Shown here in pieces: positions 1-14,185 of a stretch of 64,000 nucleotides of DNA. Both the position numbers and the translations under genes were made by a program. The stretch is from assembly GCA_013396755.1 (NCBI GenBank), contig VWZF01003276.1, forward strand, positions 1,861,346-1,925,345. Reading direction: 5' to 3'. Within the stretch, counting starts at the first letter, position 1. Each line of letters starts with the position of its first letter. The notes beneath the pieces were generated by a model. The model ran no database searches and had not been told where the DNA came from. It saw only the letters and a list, made by a program, of their open reading frames with translations. The DNA is from Sclerurus mexicanus. Its lineage: Eukaryota; Chordata; Aves; Passeriformes; Furnariidae.

Positions 1-3000
1 GGTGCTACTTCAAGATTGCTTGTCCTGTTTTCACACAAATCTGTGCTGATGAATGTGTGAGGGAATCATTCATGGGGAAGTTTCAGCTTGTGAAAATTTC
101 CTGAAGTCAGGAAAACCAGATTAATCCAGCTTTATCCAGCTTTAGACTGAGGGAATAACTCCAGCTCTTGTGCAGAAGAGAATTCCCCATCGAGGCACAA
201 GTGACACATTAAATTTCATTATATAAATGGCATTTTCTTTTTGTTTCTGTCCTTTGATGAGCAATGCAGTGATTATAGTGCTGATTGCCCAGATGCCCAC
301 AGTTATTTTGCTGATTCTTTTTGGTAGTCAGACCACTGTAAATAACTGGGGAAAAAATTATCTGCTGGCACTATGGCAAAAGGCTTTATGTCAGTCACAT
401 ATAAATTCAGGTAGGAACTTAAAAGTTTTCTAACTGTAATAACAACAGAGCAATTGTCTCATGATGGTAAAAAGTCTTCAGTAATTTTAGTGCAAAATCC
501 CAGAAATGTATGAATTGGATTATGTAATAAAATCTAATCAAGATTTTTGCTCCAAATGAGCAAGTTCTACATGAAGATGAGAACCTTGAATTTTGTCAGC
601 TGGAGAAAGGGAGTAAGTAGAAATGTTCAGCTACAGCCTGATGTGTTCAAAATGGTAGGCAAGGAGGAGTATTGGAAACTGTGCATTTTTAGTATGTGGA
701 GTGTATCTGAATGACCATGTATGAGGAGAGGAGGAGATAAAATCAGATCTGCTGTACTGGACACCAGAAGGAAGATATTCTAATAACTGAGCTGTATAAA
801 AATACTGACAAAAGCCATGCATAGGAATAACAGTTCAGGCATACAAAGCAGCATAGCACGTAGGGCCAAAATTCAGGCCATAGAAGGAAGAAGGAGGAGT
901 TCAAAAGAAGAGCGAGTGAGAAATTAATATCAGTAAGGAAAACACATAGATGCCATTGTGGAGAATTACAGAAGAAAAAGAGTATGCTCCATTTTTCCCA
1001 TTCAAAATTCAAGTTTCTTTAATAGAGTCTTCAGCAGGAAATTGGGGAATCCCTACCACAGAGGTTAAAGATTAAGTAGTGTGAATCAATAAACTTGTCT
1101 AAGGAAAATGAGCAATGGGACATTAGCAGGGAGTGGAAGAGATTGAGGAAGGACTAAGAACTACTGAAGAATATCCTGAGATGTAAGAGGACACCCAGCT
1201 ACTGATGTTGCTGCTAAACCCATAATAAGATGCTGAACCATCATTTTTCCACACCATCATTTCCTGGAAGGAAAACAGACATCTCAGTTTGTGTCTTATG
1301 CAGAGATTTCAGTGTGCATCTCATTTGTAATCTCTAGTATTCATATATTGTCTTTGCCTTAGTAAATTTTGAGGGACATGACCTCAGCTGGTGAAAATCA
1401 TCAGATTTTCCTGTCAGAGTGCAGATTAAATGAAAGCTGAACCCTGAGCATTTTATAGTGGTTTAATGATAGCTAATACACAAGCATGACATGCCAAAAC
1501 TAAATACAAATTAAAGACCAGTGCAGCATGACTTGTAAAACTGCATTACTGAACTAAAGCCATCTCTGAGGTAAATCACTTGTAGCCTGTGGTGAGCTTA
1601 GTCTGCTGGAGAAAGCTCTTGCTTTCATTTACATCTCTAAAACACCATTAACAAAGGCAGATTCTGGTCTATGTGCTACTTTAAATAGAATTCAAGGGCA
1701 GTGAATAAGCCAGACATTTCTATAATTAAAAAGAATCCTGCTAAGGTGACCAGTCAGGTATGGTTGCTACTGCAGAGTGCCAGTGACTGTCACTGTGTCA
1801 GCTGCTACAGAGCAGCTCTTTGTTCTTATGGAACTTTTTGCCATAGCGTTCAAAATGGTTTAATTTCATTATGTCTGGAATTTTATATCATTGCATAAAG
1901 ATATTAAAAGGGAGCAGAGGTGAACTCCATAATATATTGTCTGAGAAGAAGAATAACCAAAGGCAACAAAAACTTTCCCTTTGGCAGTTAGTTTTTTCCC
2001 TTTTACTCCATGAAACATGAGAACTTTTATTATATAAAATTGTGCTTTCTTGTGAATTTTTCCTTTAGATTTGCCAATGAGAGATGATGATTTAATTCTT
2101 TCCAGATATTCAGTTGATTCAATATAATTTCTTTCATGTGTAACAAAATGGGATAAATGGGCACAAGTCCTAGAATATCTGTTCTTTTTCAGAAATCCTT
2201 AAGGGTACATTTCATGGAATCACAACTTATTTTTGGCACTCAGTTCTTGAAATAATTACATGGTGTTTGATTATAAGGCTGTTTAGTGAAGATCACATGG
2301 TGTTTGTTCTGTGTTCTTAGCCCTGTTTTTTTCCTTCTAATGGACAGAGATTTGTGCTTGAATGAAAAATACTGTTTAAAACAAACGTATTTGAATAAGA
2401 AGTCCCCTTGTTCAAGTTCCCTAGACACAGATGTTACTATTTCAAACCCAGAAGCTTTCATGTGCCTCATTTTCATTTCATTTCTCTGGGATTATTTCCG
2501 GAATAGCTTGAAGCATTGATTATGGTTAAAAGTTTCATTTTTCTCTAAGTAAAACCAGTTTCATGCAAGTCTTAATTTCATAGTATCTTTTATTCACTCT
2601 GATGCCTCTTTCTCTACCCTGTGTATTATATATGTATGCAGCAGGTTTCTTTTGTGTGCTATGCATATTTAATTGGAAAAAAACCTACTGAAATGAGCAG
2701 ACATATTACTTAGTACTGAGCTATTGACAGAAAGAACAACCTTGCCACTGTGGGATTCTGGAAAGAAGATGTGCATGTGTGGAGAGGGATCCAGAAAGAT
2801 TTCTTTTTTCCCTAACTTGATTACGTATTTAAATAGAAATGTGTTGTGTTAAGGTTGAGCCAAAAAGCAATACTGTGGATAGAGGGATTTGATATGAGAG
2901 TTATCGAGTACTTTCTTCTCAGCTTTCCCTCCTCTTTGTCACTGAAATTCACCTTCCAGGTTAATAATTTTAATATTGCTAAAGCAGAAAAGGACTTAGG

Positions 3001-4366
3001 GAAATTCACACGGTTTTCCTTTTAACCCTTCCTTGTCCCTTAATTTTTTAGTAGGAACCCATAAGGTCACCCCCACTGTCTGGGAATGACTGCTTCACTG
3101 AATTCATAGTCCAGGATGAGGGAACAGCTGAATTTTGTTGCTATTGCTGTCATGGCCATTTCAAAATAGTGCTGCTGTTCTCACTGTTGAATTGTTGACC
3201 AGAATCCATTTGGGACCAATGTAACCCAATCTGTCTCTGTAATATGAAATTCACTTTTAGATTCCTGAAACCCCAGAGCATGTAAGATCAGAGATTTGTC
3301 TGCCTTTAAAACAAAACAAACAAAAAGAAATACTGAAAAGCGTTAATCTGGAAGAGTAAAACCTGTTCTCTGGTGAAAAAAAAAAATAAAAAATCCTGCA
3401 AGTTGGATTTCTGATATCAAAAAATCTGTATTTAAATTTAAATGTGGTCCATATTAATCATGAATAAGCATCCAGTTGTCTACCTATCATGAATAAGATG
3501 ACTTTGCAAAACTATTCCACTTACAAAAGTATAGATGCCAAAGATTTTATGATGAAGCAATGTTGGACTGCACTTAGAATTTCTGTAAACACTTTTTTTT
3601 ATAACCACCTAATACTGTCTTTTCTCCTTCAGCATGAACAACTTTTTTTTGGCATTCCTAGAAAAAAAAAAAAGCAGACTTTCTCATTGCATGATGTTAA
3701 GTGGAGGCTGGCAAGAAACAAAACTTTATTTCTGAGCTTGTGGTACATCTGAGCCATGATTCAGCACCTGAAAGTATTTAAGGAACCACAGCACTTCTGT
3801 AAAACCCAACAAGTTAGCGTGCCTCTGAAAATTAGTAGACCATGAATCTTATATCAGCCAGTGTCTGAAATGTCAGCTGATAAAACTAAGCGTATAAGCT
3901 GATAAACCATGGAGGACCATATGGTTTCCAGGATAAAGGCTAAGCTGAAGGAGCTTCCAGAGTTGATTTGCCAGCTGACATTGCCTCTTCATGTGGTTTC
4001 CAAGTAACAAAATTGATGGCCATGGCATATTACCATATTCCTTCTGGAATGGATTCTAAAAGACAGCTCCACATCAGCATGAAACAGTGCACAGAATAGA
4101 GTAATGCATGATCTGAAGAAAGCTCATGGATGTTATTCACACATCTGCACAGTTTCTTTGTGTTTGCACTGTGTATTAGTCAAAGTGCTTTAGACAGTAT
4201 TACAAATATTGAACACTTGCAATTAGCTGTTGTCCTGCCAGTTCCCGAAAGAAGTAACACTGGATTAGACTGAAGCATTATAAGTCTCAGGCTTTAGAAA
4301 AGACCACAACACTGCTATTAGAGGCATTGTGGACCAGCATTTTCCAAGCTTTCAGGGTCTTAGTTT

Positions 4367-4556
4367 TCCTCTCAAAAAGCATCTAAGCTCCTTGTGTCTC
4401 CTTCTCTCTTCTTTTACTCTCTTTTCCAAATGTTTTTTGTCCTTCCTCTTTTATCCCCCCATCCCAAGTTTCTTCTCTCCCCTTCCTAGTCATCTTTTTC
4501 ATGTCTCATCCTCTCTCTTCTAGTATTTGACTTCCTTTTTCTCCTTTTGGTTACAT
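4367..4556. other. Pyrimidine-rich low-complexity stretch
   Basis: The plus strand is mostly C and T for roughly 190 bases, with blocks such as CTCCTTCTCTCTTCTTTTAC and very few purines. It is not a clean tandem repeat. The open frame across it (Ser/Leu/Phe/Pro-rich) is a product of composition, not a gene. Confidence 0.6.
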
Positions 4557-7500
4557 TGGTGACACAACAAATGACAAATACAGGCATTTTTTGACTTGCT
4601 CATAGGTACTGGCCACAAGAGCCTCTTCATATGTCTGGAAATACTGAGTAAAATCAATACGAACTAAAGCTTCCGCACAGATTTTTGAGATCTCTAAGAA
4701 TTCTCCCTAAACAGGCAGTTTTCCCACAATTATGATACTGTGAAAGGGCATTTTTTCTTTTCAAAGTGGAAAAGATGGAAAAGACCATCAATGTGGATAA
4801 ATGTGGATACCTTTCTAAGTAAAGAATACCGTCCACAGCCACTTTGAGTGTAATCTATTGACTGATTTCGCATTTGTTCCTATCACATCACTTCCCTTTC
4901 TGCACAGTTTGTATCTGCTCCCAGTTCAACCACTGACAACAGAATTCCATGATCTTGTGATGCAAAGGAGGAAGCACCACCTAATCCTGGTCAAGTGCCA
5001 TATAACTTGCTTTCAGCAATTTTTTTTCAGGTATAGAAAGCACAAGGCTTCAGTATGTTCAACTCATCTTTAGACAAGTTAAAAGGCTTCAGTCCAAAGG
5101 CTTAGTTCCTTGAAAGAATAGGAATTTCTATTCCAAGGAAGGAAGCAAACTGAAGTCAGCAGCTCAGGTGATTCCCAGTTCTTTAGACCTTTTGAAAACA
5201 TTCTTAAAATTATTATATGCATCTCTACACACATACACAGAGCAGGGACAGTTTAGAAATATCAAGTGTTTTGACTTCAATGGGAGGCAACTATTCCATA
5301 CAAAATGTGTCTTCTAGCAGATCAATGTGAAAGGGTTAATCAAAACATTTCAAATTGTCTGCTAATGATAAGATATGCTTGTTCTAAGTTTATTTTCTTT
5401 TAAATAAGGCACATGAATTCCTCAGAACTTTCATGAGTATAGATGGTTTCTGAAATATTGAAGTTAATGCAAACTTAACATATTCTTTCCAAAACCAATA
5501 ACAGCTTTCAAAGGAGAGATGCTCTTTTCACTTTCTTGGTTTTTGGTTTTTTTTTTTGAAACAAGTTGTATTTTTATGTAATCTTTCAGCAGCACTTATA
5601 ACTGCAGGGCTGTGCTCAAAATGCCATTTTAAACAGTTTCTGAAGATCTAGAAGAGCTCACTGATGACTGTTAAGACCTGATCACAATAGTCAGTATGGA
5701 AAAAAATAATGTCGCAAACCAATCCCTGTCACCAGCCTACTGTTTACCTCCGAGAAGGTAAACAAGAAGAGACAAATCATTACACATCATCAGAAAATTC
5801 TGCAAATGTTAGATCATTGATTGCCAGTGCAATCAAAAACGACAGTTTGAGGGGATAAAAGTGTTTCCATTTCTGTCTTCGCAGCTTTCCACTGTTTCTT
5901 CTCTCTGTTATCAGTGAACTGTCCAAGCTTCATGCATAGGTTTCCATCTGCACTGCTAAGTTGAGCTAGCATGACTGAAGAGGCAGCTGCAACAGGTCAT
6001 GGACTCAGTGACAGATGTCAGTGAATCAGCTAGGGCTGGGTTAATAATGATGTTAAAATTCTGCTCCCCAAGTCCTTGATTATAGAGAATTTCAGCTTTG
6101 GTTAAAAAAAATCCAATTTTTAATCCCATTCCACATGGATAAAGTATGATTTTATAAACCTTATGAATGTTTAAAATTCAAAATTTAATTAAGAAGAATC
6201 TCCCATTTTAGGCTGCCTTTCTTTTTTATCCCTTTTGTTTTGACATCCCAAACTAAGAGGGCTGGCTCATATCTCCAGTCACAAGGGGCTGCCATAAAAA
6301 TTTCCCCAGCCTTACTAGGATCTTTCTTGACCATCATTCAGCCTCCAGACTTCCCTGTGGGAATGGAAGTGCAAGAACTGGGGTGTCTTTTCTCCAGGTA
6401 GTTTATAGGGATTCAGATAGGTCAATCTGTGTGGATGCCTGCTTGAAGGAAACATGAAAAGCAGTGAAGGAATTACTTTAGAAGTATATTTGCCCTCCAC
6501 AGTGCGTGCACTTCCCAGCTAATGGCGGCTGTTTACTGACATTGGTATAGATGAGGCTGTGGACTTGTCACCTAATTTCTTCTTGACACACTTCAGGTTA
6601 AGGTCTTCTGTAAAAGAAAATGTATTTCAGGGAGCAGTTCTGTGTAGCTGCTTGCAGAAAGCATGGCTGATACATCAAGAGTCAAGGTTTGTTTTTTTTC
6701 TAAATTTGATAGAATTGTTATAGGGGGCTTTTTTGGTTTAAACCCAACTGCCAACTAAGCACTACACAGCAGCTCATTCATTCCCCCACCAGTGGGATGA
6801 GACAGAGAATTAGAAAACTAAAGTTTGTCAACTGAGATAAAGGCAGTTTAATGGGTAAAGCAAAAGCTGTGCATGAAAGCAAAGCAATACCAGGAATACC
6901 ACGGACAGCCATCTCCAGGAAAGCAGACCTCCATCTCGCATGATGGTGGCTTGGGAAGACAAAGACCACCACTTCTTCATTGAGTTTCATGCGCTGAGTG
7001 TGATGCCATATGGTACTGAATATCCCTTTGGCCAGTGGGGTCAGCTGTCCTGCCTGTATCACCTCCAGACTCCTTGCACACTCACAGCCTTCTCGCTAGT
7101 AGGGTGGGGCAAGAAGTGGAAAAGGAAGTGAGCCTGTATAAGCACTGCTCAGCAATAACAAAAGCACTGTTTCTAACACAAATCGAAAACACAGCCTACA
7201 GAAGCTACTATGAGGAAGATTAACTCCACCCAAGCCAAAAGCAGCACAGGACTAATGTGTCAAGAAGAATACATCAGGTCTCTTCAGTCAGTATTAGGAT
7301 CCTTCAGGCTTGAAATAAATTCTAAGAAATGGTAGTATTTCCCATCATTGCTGATCCTTGGCCAGACAGAGCTAACTCTTGCCTCTCTATATTTTTCTCA
7401 CCTATACAAGTAGTTGCACGTATTTTTAAGTCTGAGAGTTTGCTCTAATTACATCTTCATCTCCATCTGTCTTGCACTGGACGATTTTCTGCTCGGCATG

Positions 7501-9463
7501 TTTTTGATAAAATGCACATATTTGAGTTGTTGAACCCCATTCATGCATTGAGTCCTACCACATAATTCAATGCCTTCATAAGTCTGAGCTGCTGGTCGCT
7601 TGCTCCTCAGACACAAGATCCACAGGCTGTCATTCCTCCATCAGGCCCAGATGGCCCATGTCGGAAGAAGCCCAGCAGCAATGGGACTTTTCCATGCCTC
7701 ACAATACGAACATTGGCAAAAATGCCAGTATGGAGGTAGAACTAAACCATGAGGAATAAAGATGACGAGACTGTGAGGAGGTAAGCCAAGGATGTCTAAA
7801 TATGGGGAAAACAGGCACCATAGGAAGCCTTGAATCCCTAGGAGCACCTTTTTTCCTATACAAAGATCTTGCACAAGCATTGACCACAAATGTGGTCGAA
7901 ATAGCACAGAAAAGAGGGCCTGTAAGCAGAGCTTACAAAATCAGAAAAATACAGGTACAAGTCTTATTAATGTTTTGAGGAGAATGGAAAACATGGATAA
8001 CATGAAATAATTCTCAATGTTCTTCAATAGCTGATAAGTCTGCTATGTTGGTCCCAGACAGAATGCAGATGTAAATAAAGAACAATGGAGAAAAAAAGGA
8101 AAGCATGGAAATCTTGGCTTGAGAATAGAAAACTTGCTTTTCTGTTTCCTTGTTTATTTGAAGGTGGGAACAATATAAAAATATTTATGTTTATTTGAGT
8201 ACGAATTAATGATTTTAATCTTCTTCTATATATTGAAATGGAAAATAAACCTCATACTATGCTTATATGTTGTATTTTAAATTGAATGTTAAGGAACTAG
8301 CATCAAACCAAAACAAACACATAAATATCTAGCTTTTTAAAAGATCCAAACACCACGACCTTCGGGGAAAGTCTTCCCACACAGATTTCTCATCCCCATT
8401 TGGCCAGTAATTCAGAGGAAGGGAGTTTGGTGGCCCTGTGCCTAGCAGCTTTCTCAGAGAAGACATTTTAGGTGTAACTCCCACTTATTCTGCTGCTAAG
8501 CAGTGTTGAGAAGGGTTGTCATCAGGCTTTTTCATTGGAAGCAATTCCAGTCCTTAAAAGAAACAGATCTTAGGATTTGCAAAATAGAGTGAACCTTTAG
8601 TCTGGTGCTCAAAACAGCCTCCTCAGAGAAAAAAAAATAAAAATCTATGCTCCAAGTCAATCTGCTTCTGATTCAGACAAGGATTTGAACCTAGATCCTA
8701 TAATACTATGAAGCCTATCCTTACTGCCAGGATAGAGAATCAGTGATTATTTCAAGTCCTGTTACAAAGTACAGCATCACAAGGAGATTACCCTATTCGA
8801 AATAGGCTTTCTAGTAGTAGGAACAAGATTTCAGACAAATTCCAGGGTTTCCCTACCTGTTCAAGGGCATATCATGCTATATGGGTGTCTTAGCAACAAG
8901 AATATTAAATAAGAAGCATAAGCACCACTTTAATTTTTTTTTCTTTCCCGTGGCTGAAATTGTGTGCATTTTTTTCTGAATTCACTAACATTTAATAAAA
9001 ACAGTGATAGACTATTTTAATGAATAAATGATCTATTGAAAAAGTCTAGTTTCACTGGGAGCTGCTGATTCCACACGTCACTTTCATTGCCCTAGCCCCT
9101 AATTAGGAACAGCTTTTGTTTGTGGAAGATGTGATTCTAGTTTCTTTGCCAATTTTCACAAAAAAGACTGGGTGTGGGGAGAGAAAGTCTTGGAGAAGAG
9201 ATTTCCAGCTGCACTCTCTACTTAACAGCATTAGCCTGAGTCTGAGCAAGTGCATGGGAGGAGGTGGGCATGCTGTTCTGCTGTAGTAAGTGTGTGGCAG
9301 TCAGGCCAACACTTCCCCCAGACAAATCCAGATGCAGCTGACCCTCCAGGAAAGGGATGACATCAGAGCAGACATTAGCAGCACATGCATTAACATGCAT
9401 AAGCTAACAAACACTGAAGAAGCAAAACTAAATCAACCAGATAGGCAGAAAGGTCAAATGGAT

Positions 9464-9740
9464 ATAGAATCATAGAGTGGTTTAGATTGGAAGGGACCTT
9501 AAAGATTAACTAGTTTTAACCACCGTGCCATGGGCAGGTAACTTTCCACTAGACCAGGTTGCTCAGAACCCCATCCAACCTGGCCTTGAGCACTTCCAGG
9601 AATGGAGCATCCACAATTTCTCTGAAGCCTTCTCTTTTCCAGACTGAATGACCCTAATTCTTTCATCATGTCTTCATAGGAGAGGAATTCAAACCCTCTG
9701 ATCATCTTAGTGGCCCTCCTCTGGACTCATTCCAATGCTA
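9464..9740 (-). mobile_element. CR1 LINE 3' fragment
   Basis: On the plus strand the segment opens with AGAATCATAGAGTGGTTTAG and runs into 'TTGGAAGGGACCTTAAAGAT', the reverse complement of the characteristic CR1 3' end. It continues with the usual CR1 phrases: GACCAGGTTGCTCAGA, GCATCCACAATTTCTCTG and GGCCCTCCTCTGGACTC. The element therefore lies on the minus strand with its 3' end at the left. It is 5'-truncated to about 280 bp, which is typical of CR1, and codes for nothing complete. Confidence 0.88.
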
Positions 9741-12700
9741 CAGAAACCAAGACAAAAGCAACAAGAATTTTCAGGCTTTTGACAACAGTGCAGGGAGTGT
9801 AACTGTATTGGGAAAGGTTTCAAACAGTATAGATGTGTTGGAACTAGCATTGATAGAGCAAGCACAAGACTCAGAACCAATATTACTCCTACTAACATAG
9901 TAAGTTAGCTAGTGCAGAATATAATGCAAATGATGGATATTGCTTCATGCACTTTACCTGAAATGGTTAGTACTATTCCTGAGTATCACTACACAGACGG
10001 TGTGGTGCCCTGTGAGAGCTTCTTTTCATGTTTAAAGGTAAGTAATTCTGGATAAAAAAATGGAGTTATAGAGGAGACTTTCAGTGAAGAGAAAGATGTT
10101 AACTTGCTGACTTCAACAATGCCAAAGATTTGCAGCCACACATGCCGGAAGAGGGATATTAGCTGTTTAACAATCAACACAGAAATGTAGATATTACAAT
10201 AATCTGATTCCAAGTAGGTAATGAAACTAGGTGCAAGGTGATATCAGCAAATAGTTTTCTTAGGCTTGAAAAATGTCATCAAGTACTTTTAGTAAACATT
10301 GGAAACCATTTGAGTGCAACAAGGGTGACTGAAAATGCCTTCAATGACATAGGGTACGTGTTGGAGTTAGTAGTTGCAAACATGCAAATTGGTTTTCTAC
10401 TTGCCTTCCAAATTTCTACCTCTAATATCTGTTTCTTCCTTCAAGTGTCATACAGGCTGTTGCAGTCACTGGCATCTACAGATGATTGGTATGGTGTAGT
10501 TTTTCCCTTAAATATATTGAAGAACAAAGTGGTAGCAAACTAGAGTATGGAGAAATAAACAGAAAGTGCCAGAGAAGAGTGTGAAGCAGGGACATTCCAG
10601 CATATGGCTGAATTTTTAACTATGCTGGCAGCATCTGTTAAAGACTTTTCTTCCTGCAGAGCTAGCTGTGTGATAAAACCCTCCAGCCTTTTGATAGATC
10701 CAACATCCAGCCTCCAATCATGCTGGTAGACATGTCAAAAATGTCTGGGTGTTTTTCAGTTCTTGAGTCTCTCATTTTGTTTTAATGCTTTTCTTTAGAG
10801 AGCAACTGTGTCTGCCCTAGACTGAGGTGATAGCACATCTGTGTTAACAAATGTAATTTCAAAATTAACTCATGTGTAAAATGAATTTCTGTTTGTGGTT
10901 TGGCCAGTGATGGACCATGACTGCAGTGTGCTGTTTTGTTCTCAGCTTCTCATACTTGTAAATGTGTTTGATTCTGTACATGGTATTCCATTCAAAACTG
11001 TTTGCAATTTGTTCTGATAAATAAGGAAAGCAAATGGCTGTTTCATGATAGGGGGTTCAGACAGGACAGCTGAGAGGTGTGTTCCTCCATCCTTTCAGTG
11101 AAAGAGATCACAATTTTTTCTAAACCAGGAAGTATCAGTGGGGAGTCAGAGAATTCTTGGATTAGGAAGAATTTGCATGAGACTCAAGTAAAGTGATGCT
11201 TTTTACATTGTATTAATAACTGTCTACATTGAGTAAAATATAGTGTTTTACATATTCCTTTATAGTCTTTTGGCACAATGAATGAAATGAATGTGTCGAG
11301 GCTGAAAGCCTACATTGTTTAGTTCCACATGATAATGCAATTTAGGCCTACTATTGTAGCCTGAAGGGAAATTTCACCAACTTTCCCAGGATGTTTAAGA
11401 ATATTAAGACTGTTGCAAATGGACATATGCATTCAGTAAAGCAGCTCAACCGTCAGTCAGGGTTGATTTACTTTGTGAAGGTCACTGCAGCAACATAACT
11501 ATTTAGTATTCTACTTCATAGTGCCATTTCTGGGAAAGACAGTCAAGAAGGGACAAATTAGCCTAAGTGAGGATACCTAGGATTTTCTCTTTATTACGTA
11601 GTTCCCAGATGTGGAGTCACTGGTTGCATCAAAGGTGTAGAACACAGCACTCAGCAGCAGCTCTTCATCCCAACAGAAGTCTGTCCAAGGATATTTAATG
11701 GATTTTTCTTTTCACTCAGATGAACTAGGTTTTGACAGAGACAAATCTTGAGCATCTATCTGCATGTGTTCTAAGATTGTTCCATAAGATAGTACTGACC
11801 TTTGAAGACCTAATTTAAAAGGATTTCCAAACTACACTGTATGGGAAAAATAGCAGGCTAGCTGGTGAAAATAACTGTTAAAATTACTTCATCAGATCAT
11901 GTGCTCCTGATTTCATTGCATATTGCCCCTATCCAGAAAATTAAGTACCTTGATGCTTTAGTGTCCCTTTATTATTTTGCATAGCAACCCTTCTCATATG
12001 TGAGCTTGACATCTCTCTGGGGAAGGGTTATTCTTTTCTGATTTAATGTGTGCTTTTAAGGCTACTTAAACACAGTCATAATTTTTTACAGGAACTTCAG
12101 TATGTTGAGCTGTATGATCAGAATTGTAAATAATGTTAATAATATGCATATATACCTGTAAATATTTACTTTGGAGTACACGTATTTTTTTTCTTTTGAA
12201 GTAGAAATTGAATTCCAACTACAAGAACAGAGTTACTGTTATAATTTAATTAGTAGTATTGCCACATTTTTTTTTTCAAAAAAATAAATTACTATACTAT
12301 TACTGAGTAAAGAATATAGCTAAACATGCATACATATTGTAGAGAGTTTTTAAATCTGTATTTTTTCATATTGGATGAAAACAGATGTACAGAAAATATT
12401 TTGCTAGAAGGGCAGGAGTTTCTCAACAATCACATAAAAAGAATAGCAAAAATAAATGATAGGATTTCCGAATGGGTTATTTATATGCTGGATTTCTACA
12501 CTAGGTTATTTCCACATGTGGTCTGGATCAGAATAAGGCCTGATTTTCACATAAAAAGAGATCAAATGCTAGAAAATGCAGTTCCCAACACTTTTAAAAA
12601 TCTACTTTTAAGAAAATACCTTATCTTCAAAGTAAAAATTATACCACATGCATAGTCTTTAAATGCTTTCTATTGAGGCCAGTCCTAAAATGTTTGCAAT

Positions 12701-12852
12701 AGATACAAGATATCAAAAAGCAACTAATTATTTCTATCTACGAATGCAAGAAGACTGAAATAATATGACTGATGGATAGCTTGTTGTGCTGGCTGTCAGA
12801 AATAAGAATGTCATGTTCTCACACTGAATAGCTGACTCTACTATTCAAGTCA

Positions 12853-12858
12853 TTTATT
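12853..12858 (-). promoter_or_regulatory. KERA: Candidate KERA polyadenylation signal
   Basis: The plus strand reads TTTATT, which is AATAAA on the minus strand. It is the first canonical signal I find downstream of the KERA stop codon at 14013 and would give a 3' UTR of about 1.15 kb. Variant hexamers (AGTAAA) occur closer to the stop, near 13.6 kb, so an earlier end is possible. Confidence 0.4.
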
Positions 12859-14012
12859 GAAATCCCAATATTATAAAATAGAATAAAAATCAACAAGATT
12901 TCATAAAAAGTTGCCTGCTGGTATCTCCCTTGTTAATGAGTTGTTAATGTGCTGTGTTCTAAATACCTGGACTTCTCTAAAACCTAGTGTTATTATGTGC
13001 ATGTATATGAGTTCACAGCTGGCTAAATACTTCTCTAAATTGATTGTATTTGCTTAAACCAATACAATTTCTAGACAAATATTTGGCTTGTTTAGTAAAT
13101 AATTGGAAAGGGATGTATATCTTAATTTTGTCTTTATCACCATTGCACTAACTAGCCATTCAAACTTTTGTGAATTGCCTAGTCCATGAAATAGGTAATC
13201 ATTACTGTTCTTGGTTGTATCTGTATGGAAACTAAAACGAACCAAATATTCAATGACTATCCCAAAGTTACAGCAGGAAATGGTGTTACAACTTGAAATG
13301 GAATACTGAAGAATGAAACAGGAGAAAATTGAGACTTTGATAGGACAGGATTTCAGCTCATGTTCTCTTGTTCCTGGATTTGAGTTGGATCAGTCTATTC
13401 CAATGTTGAAATCATTCACTGAATGAATCCCTACAACAGTATATATTCAGTGTATTGCTTTGGATGCTGAGCCTCATATACTTTTTGTCTTATCAGTCTT
13501 CAAAGGACGACAGCATTTTATGGGTTACTTGCATGTAAAGTGGTTGTTCACCACTAGTCACTATCTTAAATGACAGTGACAGTTCTGATAACTAGTAGTC
13601 ATGTGGCTCATGATTTTACTAGCATATGCATTTGCACCCAAATTTACTGTGTTACTACATAACAGAATAAGGAAATATAATTGTCTATAGCAATGATGTT
13701 AACAGGGTAGACATTGTCGCAATTGACAATAAACATGTAGTAAGTTCTTTGGAATATTTAGGACCTTACACAGATGGTTTTCAATATATTCGCATTAGGA
13801 TTTCTAGGGTAAAGTGTTAAGCACATATTTCAGGTCCATACAGGATCTGTTCTGAAAGAAGAACAACCTTGTCAGCTGTAGGAAAGATAAAAGCAAAGAA
13901 AAAATGAAAGTCAAATAAAGCTGTTACTTCTTGATTTATGAGTTAGAAGTTTCATTCCAGCAAAACTTGTATCTTAGCACTCTCACAGTACAAGAGTGAC
14001 ACTGTGATATCT

Positions 14013-14185
14013 TTATATGACAACAGCTTGAAGTAGTCGGAAACATATCATGATGTCCAATGGAATTGGAGGTTGAATTTCATTTCCATCCAGACGAAGG
14101 TATCGGAGGCGAGGGATGTTGCCATAATAACCGTAGTCTTCTTCTAGGGCAATTGAGACTGGGCATATTTGAGTACCATTGACAC
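14013..14185 (-). other. KERA: KERA last coding exon (exon 3)
   Basis: The acceptor on the minus strand reads ATTTTCAG followed by GTGTCAATGG. The single base left from exon 2 (A) joins GT to make Ser296, a phase-1 junction. The exon encodes 57 residues, including the sequon N298-G-T, C303, the LRR RLRYLRLDGNEI, C343 and the C-terminal QAVVI. The stop is TAA at 14015..14013. This exon is too short to show well as an open frame and has to be found by homology. Confidence 0.96.

Larger units (their letters stand above)
1..12850. other. Intergenic DNA downstream of KERA, no gene seen
   Basis: I see no exon-like stretch here: no leucine-rich repeat coding on either strand and no open frame above 109 codons. 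In other amniotes the neighbour on this side is EPYC, also on the minus strand. A non-coding first exon of EPYC could lie here and would not be recognisable by eye. The interval holds one CR1 fragment (9464-9740), a pyrimidine-rich stretch (about 4367-4556) and AT-rich unique sequence. Absence of a gene is a reading by eye, not a search result. Confidence 0.6.

Noticed and set aside
10238..10543. 101-codon plus-strand open frame
   Set aside because: No recognisable domain, and the residue pattern fits random AT-rich sequence.
12326..12655. 109-codon plus-strand open frame downstream of KERA
   Set aside because: AT-rich DNA with Ile/Lys/Phe/Asn bias and no recognisable motif. It is on the opposite strand to the cluster.
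1..12850. Possible EPYC exons at the left side, expected from gene order
   Set aside because: No LRR coding or epiphycan-like acidic N-terminus is visible on the minus strand. The gene probably begins outside the window.
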